Positions 1-6,226 of a stretch of DNA of 8,407 nucleotides are shown piece by piece. The DNA lies in the NCBI GenBank assembly GCA_023412635.1, contig JAEYNI010000299.1, positions 1 through 8,407 of the forward strand. Reading direction: 5' to 3'. This DNA is from Bacillota bacterium. Its GTDB lineage: Bacteria; Bacillota; Clostridia; Acetivibrionales; DSM-1351. Every line of letters starts with the position of its first letter. Position 1 is the stretch's first letter. The position numbers were made by a program, and so were the translations under genes. The notes under the pieces are model-generated. The model had not been told where the DNA came from. It saw only the letters and a list, made by a program, of their open reading frames with translations, and did no database searches.

Positions 1-884
1 TCAAATATCCAATCGACATATGTCCTTATTACGCTGCCTTCTGCTGAACCGGATGGCATCTTCAGCAATCTGTCAAGTTCTTTCAGTACTTTTTTTTCAA
101 CTTCCTCAGGCAGACCAGCCTTTTCAATTTTTGCTTTATACTCTTCAACCTCTCCGGCTATACCGTCTCTGTCACCCAGTTCGTTTTGAATAGCCTTCAT
201 CTGTTCTCTGAGGTAATACTCCTTTTGTACCTTATCGATTTGTTTTCTGACTTTTGTGTTTATGTCTTTTTCAATCTCAAGTATTTCTGTCTCCTGACTT
301 ATTATTGCCAGCAGTCGTTCGATTCTTCTTAGCGGATGGAATTCAGACAATATCTCCTGCTTCTGCTCCACTTTAAGAGGGATATTATTAGCAATAATAT
401 CCGATACTTGACTGATGTTATCCAATTCAGCAACAGATAGAGCCGTATCAGGAGATACTTTTCCGCTTAATTTTACATAGTCCTCAAAAACTGAAACCAA
501 ACGTCTTTTTAATGCTTCAACCTCATTTGGTTCGAACTCTTCCTCCACATGTCCTTCAACCACTTCAACTACGAAGAAAGGTTCCTTCTGTATTATGTTT
601 TTTATTTCAGCTCTGCTGATACCCTCTACAAGCACCCTGATGGTATCACCCTGGAGCTTAAGCAGCTGCTTAACCTTTGAAATTGTGCCTATATTATAAA
701 TATCCTCTTCCCCTGGCGAGTCGGTAGAGGCATCCTTCTGAGCGACCAGGAAAATCAACTGATCGTTTATCATGGCTTCTTCAAGAGCTTTTATGGACTT
801 CTCTCTTCCCACATCAAAGTACAGGGTCATAAACGGAAATACCGTCAATCCTCTTAAAGGTAATAGTGGTAATGTTTTAACCAT
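1..884 (-). CDS. lon: ATP-dependent protease Lon, N-terminal part (cut by window edge)
   Basis: Lon is a cytosolic ATP-dependent serine protease that degrades misfolded and regulatory proteins. Reading the minus strand from ATG at 884 gives 294 open codons with no stop before the left edge. The start of the protein, LPLLPLRGLTVFP (residues 5-17), is the typical opening of the Lon substrate-binding N domain, which runs to about residue 200. A helical linker follows with REQMKAIQNELGD (226-238), a Lon hallmark, and then SAEGSVIRTYVDW (280-292), just before the AAA+ domain. The Walker motifs and the Ser-Lys protease dyad would lie outside the window, so an intact protease is assumed rather than seen. 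GAGAGG at 891-896 is the ribosome site, 6 nt before ATG. It lies 121 bp downstream of pyk on the same strand. I saw no CIRCE or CtsR heat-shock box upstream. Confidence 0.95.
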   Translation of the reverse strand, partial: MVKTLPLLPLRGLTVFPFMTLYFDVGREKSIKALEEAMINDQLIFLVAQKDASTDSPGEEDIYNIGTISKVKQLLKLQGDTIRVLVEGISRAEIKNIIQKEPFFVVEVVEGHVEEEFEPNEVEALKRRLVSVFEDYVKLSGKVSPDTALSVAELDNISQVSDIIANNIPLKVEQKQEILSEFHPLRRIERLLAIISQETEILEIEKDINTKVRKQIDKVQKEYYLREQMKAIQNELGDRDGIAGEVEEYKAKIEKAGLPEEVEKKVLKELDRLLKMPSGSAEGSVIRTYVDWIF

Positions 885-902
885 ATTTATCCTCTCATTT
901 AA

Positions 903-931
903 ATAATAAACTTAAGTAGTATGCCTGTTAA
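903..931 (-). promoter_or_regulatory. Candidate sigma-A promoter for lon
   Basis: On the minus strand, TTAACA (926-931) and TATTAT (903-908) are each 5 of 6 to the consensus and are separated by exactly 17 nt. Transcription would start near 896, leaving a leader of only about 12 nt that begins at the GAGAGG ribosome site. That very short leader is the main reason for caution. If real, lon can be expressed independently of pyk. Confidence 0.4.
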
Positions 932-1005
932 AAAATCAATTAATATTTTCTTATATAAAATTTCTTGTTTAGAATCTTTATATAAAAAACTTTTTGATTA
1001 AATTA

Positions 1006-2748
1006 TCAATCACACCTTAGTACAAGACCTCTTTCAGAATCAACTGTAACTACAGATCCTGTTTTTAGTATTCTTGTTGCATTATCGGCTCCCACAATTA
1101 CAGGAATATCCAGAGCCAGGCCAACAGTTGCCGCATGACAAGCCAGACCGCCTTCCTCAACAATAATTGCTGAGGCTCTTTTTATTATTGGGAGCATTTC
1201 ATTATTTGTAAAAGGAGCAACCAGAATATTTCCATCGAGAAATTTATCAAGCGCCTCTTTTTCAGTTTGTACTACACACAATTCGCCTGTAACGGATATG
1301 TCTCCTATTCCGACTCCCTGCACTAATACTCTACCCACTATATGAACTTTTAATGTATTTGTAGTACCACTGATTCCAGCAGGTACTCCGGCAGTTATTA
1401 CAGCTAGTTCGCCGTTTTTGACCAGACCCGATTCCAGAGCTTTTTCAATACCCATATCAAACATCTCATCTGTAGTATTGGCAACCGGAACAAGGAAGGG
1501 TAAAACTCCCCAGGAAAGGTTAAGCTGCCTCTGAACCTTTGGATTTACCGTCGTCGCTATTATTGGACATGCAGGACGGAATCTTGAAATCATTCTGGCA
1601 GTGTGACCTGACTGGGTAACAGATATAATTGCTGCTGCTTTCAGGTCAAGAGCTGTTGTACAGGTAGCATGGCTGATAGCATTTGTTACACTTGTATTGA
1701 ATTCAGTCTGCTGTGTGGTAAATCTTTTCCAGTAGTCCATTGAGCTTTCTGCCTTTTCAGCTATTTTGGCCATTACTGCAATGGTCTCCAAGGGATATTT
1801 ACCAGCTGCAGTCTCTCCAGAAAGCATAACACCGCTTGTCCCGTCATAAATGGCATTTGCAACATCACTAGCTTCGGCGCGGGTCGGTCTTGGATTTCGT
1901 ATCATGGAGTCAAGCATTTGCGTTGCGGTTATAACAGGTTTTCCATTTCTGTAGCACTTCTCTATTATGTTCTTTTGAACAATAGGTACTTCTTCAACAG
2001 GGATTTCAACACCGAGATCTCCTCTGGCAACCATTATTCCGTCTGATACCTTAAGTATCTCATCAAAGTTCCTGATTCCTTCTCTGTTTTCAATTTTTGA
2101 TATAACCAGTATATCACTGCCTCCATTCTTTTCCAGTACCTTTCTGATCTCAACTACATCGGAGGCCTTTCTTACAAAGGAAGCCGCAATTATGTCAAAA
2201 TCATTCTCTATTCCGAATTTTATATCGGCAATGTCCTGGCTTGTTAAAGAAGGCAGTCGGATGTCAGCTCCTGGAACATTTATTCCCTTACGGTTTCCTA
2301 CAACACCGCCGTTTTTAACAATACAGTAAATATCCTTATTTTTAATCTCAAAAACTTCAAGTTCCACAAGACCGTCGTTTATAAGTATCCTGCTGCCTCT
2401 TGATACATCCCTGTATAATTCCTTATAGGTAATAGAACAACAGTTTTCATCTCCAACAATATCTTTATTAACTAAGATAAATTGATTGCTTTCTTTTAAT
2501 GTAACCTGACCTTCCTTAAAGTCACCTGTCCTGATTTCAGGTCCCTTTGTATCAAGCAGTAAAGGAATTGGGAGTTTTAATTCGTTTCGTATTTTCTTGA
2601 ATAAGTCGGCTCTTTTTTTCTGCTGTTCATGGGTTCCATGCGAAAAATTCATTCTAGCTACGTTCATACCTCCAAGCATCATATTTCTAAGGATGTTCTC
2701 ATCGTCAGAAGCAGGTCCGAGCGTACATATAATTTTTGTTCTTCTCAT
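1006..2748 (-). CDS. pyk: Pyruvate kinase with C-terminal PEP-utilizer domain
   Basis: This cytosolic glycolytic enzyme transfers phosphate from PEP to ADP, giving pyruvate and ATP. The protein is 580 aa, about 100 longer than the core enzyme. Visible motifs are NVARMNFSHG (29-38), LLLDTKGPEIRTG (63-75), the active-site ISKIENREG (217-224 region) with Lys218 and metal ligand Glu220, ARGDLG with Asp244, and TATQML (274-279). Glu71, with Asn34, Ser36, Asp66 and Thr67, corresponds to the potassium-site set of K+-dependent enzymes, so K+ dependence is inferred. Residues from about 476 to 580 form the swivelling PEP-utilizer domain, with His538 in GGLACHAATVG, as in Bacillus/Geobacillus pyruvate kinases. 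ATG at 2748 is chosen because GGAGGG sits 7 nt upstream; the in-frame TTG at 2769 lies upstream of that site and would make translation cover it. No pfkA is adjacent, unlike many Firmicutes; a divergent transporter is upstream. Confidence 0.97.
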   Translation of the reverse strand: MRRTKIICTLGPASDDENILRNMMLGGMNVARMNFSHGTHEQQKKRADLFKKIRNELKLPIPLLLDTKGPEIRTGDFKEGQVTLKESNQFILVNKDIVGDENCCSITYKELYRDVSRGSRILINDGLVELEVFEIKNKDIYCIVKNGGVVGNRKGINVPGADIRLPSLTSQDIADIKFGIENDFDIIAASFVRKASDVVEIRKVLEKNGGSDILVISKIENREGIRNFDEILKVSDGIMVARGDLGVEIPVEEVPIVQKNIIEKCYRNGKPVITATQMLDSMIRNPRPTRAEASDVANAIYDGTSGVMLSGETAAGKYPLETIAVMAKIAEKAESSMDYWKRFTTQQTEFNTSVTNAISHATCTTALDLKAAAIISVTQSGHTARMISRFRPACPIIATTVNPKVQRQLNLSWGVLPFLVPVANTTDEMFDMGIEKALESGLVKNGELAVITAGVPAGISGTTNTLKVHIVGRVLVQGVGIGDISVTGELCVVQTEKEALDKFLDGNILVAPFTNNEMLPIIKRASAIIVEEGGLACHAATVGLALDIPVIVGADNATRILKTGSVVTVDSERGLVLRCD

Positions 2749-2755
2749 AAATTTG

Positions 2756-2761
2756 CCCTCC
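2756..2761 (-). promoter_or_regulatory. Ribosome binding site that fixes the pyk start
   Basis: GGAGGG on the minus strand lies 7 nt before ATG 2748. It falls inside the longer reading frame that begins at TTG 2769, so the ATG is the better start. Confidence 0.85.
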
Positions 2762-2876
2762 AAAAGCAATATAACTGTTGATGTTGATAAGTAATATATA
2801 ATTTGAAATCTCCCATAAGCGCCATTGCAATATTTGAAGATTAAATTGTTTTTATTTAAACCTTAAAACATTTAAT

Positions 2877-2905
2877 ATGATATTTGATTTTAAGCAGATT
2901 GTCTA
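2877..2905 (-). promoter_or_regulatory. Candidate promoter for pyk
   Basis: On the minus strand, TAGACA (2900-2905) and TATCAT (2877-2882) are each 5 of 6 to the sigma-A consensus with a 17-nt spacer. The leader to ATG 2748 would be roughly 120 nt. In such AT-rich DNA, matches of this quality can occur by chance. Confidence 0.35.
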
Positions 2906-2935
2906 CTGTATAGATTACAAAAATTTCTGTTATTT

Positions 2936-2964
2936 TTGTTATACCCCCCATTTTATTATCTAAT
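2936..2964 (+). promoter_or_regulatory. Candidate promoter for the NSS transporter gene
   Basis: TTGTTA (2936-2941, 4 of 6) and TCTAAT (2959-2964, 5 of 6) are 17 nt apart on the plus strand; the six-C run lies in the spacer. The leader to ATG 3096 would be about 125 nt and would contain the dyad at 3013-3030. Confidence 0.28.
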
Positions 2965-3012
2965 CGTATATTTGTTTTAAGTTTTTAGTATGATAATTAC
3001 TATTCTGCTAAA

Positions 3013-3030
3013 AATATTAACATTAATATT
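3013..3030. repeat. 18-bp perfect dyad upstream of the transporter gene
   Basis: AATATTAA and TTAATATT form perfect inverted arms of 8 bp around a CA centre, 66 bp before the transporter start. It could be an operator in the leader or promoter region of that gene. It is entirely A/T in the arms, so chance is a real alternative, and no known regulator motif was recognised. Confidence 0.35.
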
Positions 3031-3085
3031 GGTACTAAAGCAAATATTCGGGTAAATCTATTGTTTGAAAAATGGTTTGATTTTT

Positions 3086-3090
3086 GGAGG
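3086..3090 (+). promoter_or_regulatory. Ribosome binding site that fixes the transporter start
   Basis: GGAGG lies 5 nt before ATG 3096. An upstream in-frame TTG at 3084 overlaps this site and is therefore an unlikely start. Confidence 0.8.
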
Positions 3091-3095
3091 TTATT

Positions 3096-4469
3096 ATGAA
3101 GGAACGAAAAATTTCTATTGAACGTGAACGGTTTTCAACAGGTTTAGCCGTATTTTTTGCGACTCTGAGTTCTACTGTAGGTTTGGGGAACATATGGAAG
3201 TTTCCGTATATGACCGGAAAGTATGGTGGCGGAGCTTTCCTTATCATATATTTGTTATGCGGTTTATTTGTAGCTTTGCCAGTAATGGTAAGTGAATTGT
3301 TGGTTGGAAGAAAAACAAGGAAAAATCCAATAGGTGCCTTTAAGATGCTTTCAAAAAATCCGTTTTGGAAGACCATAGGATATATGGGAATAATATCAGC
3401 ATTCTTTATTCTGTTCTTTTACAGTGCAGTTGCAGGATGGGTTTATTCTTATATTTTCAAAGCTCTTTCAGGAACCTTCAGCAATACATCAATGGATAAG
3501 ATGGAAAGTTTATTCAGTGAAACTGTCACGGGACCTCTTCCCCCTGTAATATGGCAAATTATAGCCATTATTGTAGTGTCAACCATACTACTCTTCGGAG
3601 TGAAGAAAGGTATTGAAAGAATTACAAAGCTTCTGATGCCGGTTCTGCTTATTCTGATAATTATTTGTGATGTCCGGGCATTGTTTCTGCCTGGAGCAAT
3701 GGACGGGATGAAATTTCTTTTTAAAATAGACTTCGCAAGTGTGACAAAGGAGGCTGTCCTAATGGCTTTGGGGCTATCCTTCTTCAAGCTTTCTCTTGGC
3801 ATGGGAACAATAATTACCTATGGAAGTTATTTTACTGCAGACAATAATTTGTTTGCCACCTCAGGTAAAGTAGCACTATCGGATACCATAGTTTCACTTC
3901 TTGCCGGAATCGCAATCTTTCCGGCAGTATTCTCATTTGGTATGAAACCCGAGCAAGGCCCGGGTCTGCTGTTTATGACCATACCCCTCGTATTTTCAAA
4001 AATACCTTTAGGAGGACTGCTTGTAGTGCTGTTTTTTGTATTAACCGCTATCGCAGCTACTACTGCAATGATGTCAATATTTGAAGTTGTTATAACTTTT
4101 ATTATTGAAGAAAAAAAGCTGTCCAGACGAAAAGCAGTTATTATTACCGCTGTCGTTGTTATGCTTTTCGGAGTTCCATCTGCTCTGTCAGCAAACAGTA
4201 CAAGTCTGTTGAGCAACTTTAAAATACTTGGACAAACCTTCTTTGATTTCTTTGACAATGTGTCCTCAAATATTCTTTTGCCTTTGGGCGGCTTGCTTAT
4301 AACTGTTTTTACAGGTTACTTTCTAAACAAGAATGATATTAGGGAGGAGTTATCAAACAAGGGAACTCTGAATAATGTCGGGCTAATAAAACTATATCTT
4401 TTCCTGCTTAAATTTGTTACGCCTGTACTGTTACTTATTGTTTTCTTAAGTATGACTGGAATTATATAG
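3096..4469 (+). CDS. Sodium:neurotransmitter symporter (NSS/SNF) family transporter
   Basis: This is a 457-aa inner-membrane carrier of the LeuT/MhsT family; bacterial members take up amino acids with Na+. The family signature VGLGNIWKFPY (28-38) with GGGAF (44-48) spans TM1-TM2, and FFKLSLGMGTIITYGSY (229-245) is the unwound TM6. I count about 11 hydrophobic segments, the MhsT-like number rather than the 12 of LeuT. Tyr109 matches LeuT Tyr108 and Asn32 matches Asn27. By hand alignment several sodium-site positions differ: Ser25 for Gly20, Thr27 for Ala22, Lys231 for Thr254, Ser262 for Asn286 and Ala324 for Ser355, while Thr323 keeps Thr354. Asp263 sits where bacterial members often carry the acidic chloride substitute. 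Family membership is firm, but substrate and ion coupling cannot be read from the sequence. The gene is alone on its strand, divergent from pyk and convergent with the hydrolase gene, with 56 bp between stops. Confidence 0.93.
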   Translation: MKERKISIERERFSTGLAVFFATLSSTVGLGNIWKFPYMTGKYGGGAFLIIYLLCGLFVALPVMVSELLVGRKTRKNPIGAFKMLSKNPFWKTIGYMGIISAFFILFFYSAVAGWVYSYIFKALSGTFSNTSMDKMESLFSETVTGPLPPVIWQIIAIIVVSTILLFGVKKGIERITKLLMPVLLILIIICDVRALFLPGAMDGMKFLFKIDFASVTKEAVLMALGLSFFKLSLGMGTIITYGSYFTADNNLFATSGKVALSDTIVSLLAGIAIFPAVFSFGMKPEQGPGLLFMTIPLVFSKIPLGGLLVVLFFVLTAIAATTAMMSIFEVVITFIIEEKKLSRRKAVIITAVVVMLFGVPSALSANSTSLLSNFKILGQTFFDFFDNVSSNILLPLGGLLITVFTGYFLNKNDIREELSNKGTLNNVGLIKLYLFLLKFVTPVLLLIVFLSMTGII

Positions 4470-4525
4470 TTATGAGAAAATTGACGGTAAAGTGTTGAGC
4501 GTGTGCAGAATAATGGTATACGAGG

Positions 4526-6019
4526 CTAATGCTCAATAGTTCTTACGAATTGGACTTCCGGAAATTGTTTTGATGGACCCTTCAATAGTTCTCCGCCTTT
4601 GCCCTTTAAGTTATAATTGAAAAAGTCCAACAGATATGCATTTACAATTTCTGATCCCCTGTGACCATTTATTTTTCCAGTCATACCAGTATATTGAACA
4701 AGGCTTGAGAACAACTGAAGATCAGTGAAATTAAAATGTCCTGCCTGTTCAATACAAAACACACTCTTTTTCTTCACCAGGGCATCAATTATACTATTTT
4801 GAGTAGTTAATACCGGCTTTAACAAATTATATTGCTCCTCCGAAAGTTTCGCCTCTTGTATATCTTCTTGAGTTACATCTTTTTTTCTAAAGAGTTCTAT
4901 TTTCTTATAGTAATCTTCTGCAGTAATAAACATAAATGGTTTTTCAAATTCAGCAACTTCTTTTAGAGGGTACAAGGTTCCATCCATTGAAAAAGCAGCT
5001 TTTACTCTTGAACTCAATAAAAGTGAGTTAAATGCAGCTGTCCCTCCAAAGGAGTGACCTGCTATACCAATGTTTCCAGTGTCTATGGCTCCATTGAATT
5101 TACTTTTTTCAGTGGCAGAATTCAACCTATCGAGTTGCCTTATTAAGAACTCAATATCTTCAACCCATAACTTTCCAACAGTATCATACATAACCCTCAT
5201 ATTTTGCAGATTTTCAGTTGTCTTTAGTCCGGTTACCCTTCCATCAGGAAATACAGTAGCAGAGGTTGAGTAGGTATGATCGGGAACAACTACAATAAAT
5301 CCATTACTAGCAAGGTTTTCTGCCTGTAAGGTATGTAATACTCCACCCACCCCCATACCATGGCAAAGGATAATTACCGGATAAGAGTTTGTGCCTACTG
5401 CTATATCGGCTTTAACGAAAGAATTACTCTTAAAATACTTCCAGTATCCAATAATAAATTTGGGGGATTTTAAATCGCTGGCATATTGAGCTATAGTTTT
5501 TTCAAATGCGTCTTCTCCCTTTGGAAAAAATGTTCTTCTTTCTGAGTTGTCATTTATATTCGCGGGGTAATATATTGTGGCCATCAATTCTCTTTTATCA
5601 GATTTGTCTTCAGTCAAGGGTTCAAATCTATCACTATCAATAAAGTGAAAAGTTTCGCAACCCACGGAATAAGGTCCATTAGGTTCATCAAAATTAACCA
5701 CAGGTAATAAGATAGCTAATATGACCGACGAAGAAAAACAAATTGCTGTTATAGAAAGCAGAATGTACTTAATTGGTTTCCATATTGTAATCTCAGGTCT
5801 GGCATATTGTATTACCAATATAATGCTAAACAATATCAGAAATAAGTAAACGATAAAGAGCTGCCATCTGTAACCCTCAATTATCAACTGCGCAGCGAGC
5901 ACTAATAAAGCAGCGGGAACAGCAGCAATTCTGAACCTGTCAGGCATGAGCTTTTGAAAAAATACTATGAGAACTAAATAAACACACACTAAACATAACA
6001 GTACTTCAAAAAACCTCAT
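4526..6019 (-). CDS. Membrane-anchored alpha/beta hydrolase, PAF-acetylhydrolase-like
   Basis: This 497-aa protein has two parts. Residues 1-108 hold four hydrophobic segments (about 3-22, 29-48, 51-71, 82-108). Residues from about 115 onward form an alpha/beta hydrolase resembling platelet-activating factor acetylhydrolase (plasma/type II), a lipase-like serine esterase of short-chain or oxidised phospholipids. Supporting motifs are CHGMGVG (219-225, oxyanion region), LASNGFIVVVPDHTYSTSAT (236-255), GHSFGG with Ser323, SMDG with Asp346 and AGHFNF with His428. The Ser-to-Asp distance of 23 equals that of human plasma PAF-AH (Ser273, Asp296). Positive residues cluster in loops 1 and 3 while the segment after TM4 is acidic, so I infer both ends outside and the catalytic domain facing outward. 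The substrate is unknown; a dienelactone-hydrolase-like esterase is the alternative. GGGGAG at 6025-6030, 5 nt before ATG, supports the start. No partner gene adjoins it. Confidence 0.85.
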   Translation of the reverse strand: MRFFEVLLCLVCVYLVLIVFFQKLMPDRFRIAAVPAALLVLAAQLIIEGYRWQLFIVYLFLILFSIILVIQYARPEITIWKPIKYILLSITAICFSSSVILAILLPVVNFDEPNGPYSVGCETFHFIDSDRFEPLTEDKSDKRELMATIYYPANINDNSERRTFFPKGEDAFEKTIAQYASDLKSPKFIIGYWKYFKSNSFVKADIAVGTNSYPVIILCHGMGVGGVLHTLQAENLASNGFIVVVPDHTYSTSATVFPDGRVTGLKTTENLQNMRVMYDTVGKLWVEDIEFLIRQLDRLNSATEKSKFNGAIDTGNIGIAGHSFGGTAAFNSLLLSSRVKAAFSMDGTLYPLKEVAEFEKPFMFITAEDYYKKIELFRKKDVTQEDIQEAKLSEEQYNLLKPVLTTQNSIIDALVKKKSVFCIEQAGHFNFTDLQLFSSLVQYTGMTGKINGHRGSEIVNAYLLDFFNYNLKGKGGELLKGPSKQFPEVQFVRTIEH

Positions 6020-6050
6020 ATCTTCTCCCCTTTAATTAGAACTAATTTGG

Positions 6051-6088
6051 TTACTTAAGCAATTATTTCTACATGTACCCTTAAGTAA
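6051..6088. repeat. Inverted repeat upstream of the hydrolase gene
   Basis: TTACTTAAG (6051-6059) and CTTAAGTAA (6080-6088) are perfect 9-bp inverted arms separated by 20 nt, and the spacer holds the palindrome TACATGTA (6070-6077). The right-hand gene start is 31 bp away. No T-run follows on either side in a way that would make it a terminator, so an operator or leader hairpin for the hydrolase gene is more likely. I found no convincing promoter hexamers in this gap. Confidence 0.4.
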
Positions 6089-6160
6089 AATTTAGAATAT
6101 TTTGATTTTATTGGCACACCATACACATCATGATACAGCAGTTTTATATATATGTCTAAT

Positions 6161-6194
6161 AAAAAACAGACATATTTGAACAAATGTCTGTTTT
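6161..6194 (-). terminator. Intrinsic terminator of citrate synthase gene
   Basis: On the minus strand, 33 nt past the citrate synthase stop, AAAACAGACA (from 6194 to 6185) pairs with TGTCTGTTTT (6172 to 6163). The inner TTT and AAA also pair beyond a 2-nt bulge, closing a 4-nt loop. The transcript then ends in six U (6166-6161). This separates citrate synthase from the hydrolase gene. Confidence 0.75.
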
Positions 6195-6226
6195 AGTGGT
6201 TAATAATATCTATACTTTATTTTTCA

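Larger units (their letters stand above)
2749..3095. other. Divergent intergenic region between pyk and the transporter gene
   Basis: These 347 bp lie between two start codons pointing away from each other and hold no convincing coding frame. The stretch is very AT-rich apart from a run of six C at 2944-2949. It contains candidate promoters for both directions and one 18-bp dyad, listed separately. I saw no riboswitch-like structure, T-box or terminator. The predicted pyk leader, from about 2870 to 2749, is about 120 nt long and has no obvious hairpin. Confidence 0.7.

Noticed and set aside
885..1005. Repeated TTATATAAA words between pyk and lon
   Set aside because: Short A/T-only words in an AT-rich gap; no spacing or symmetry that suggests a binding site.
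985..1009. Possible terminator between pyk and lon (minus strand TTGAT/ATCAA followed by T-run)
   Set aside because: The stem is only 5 A/T-rich base pairs, overlaps the stop codon and is too weak to call; read-through into lon remains possible.
2782..2790. DnaA-box-like TTATCAACA on the minus strand
   Set aside because: A single 8-of-9 match with no neighbouring boxes, dnaA or dnaN; expected by chance.
3449..4258. Two long open frames on the minus strand inside the transporter gene
   Set aside because: They are antisense to a clear NSS transporter, have no ribosome site or recognisable family features, and mirror its codons.
4495..4536. Inverted TTGAGC / GCTCAA across the convergent gene ends
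   Set aside because: Six-base arms with a 30-nt loop, one arm inside the hydrolase coding end, and no T-run; not a credible terminator.
5070..5273. Open frame on the plus strand inside the hydrolase gene
   Set aside because: It lies opposite the conserved hydrolase core and has no support of its own.
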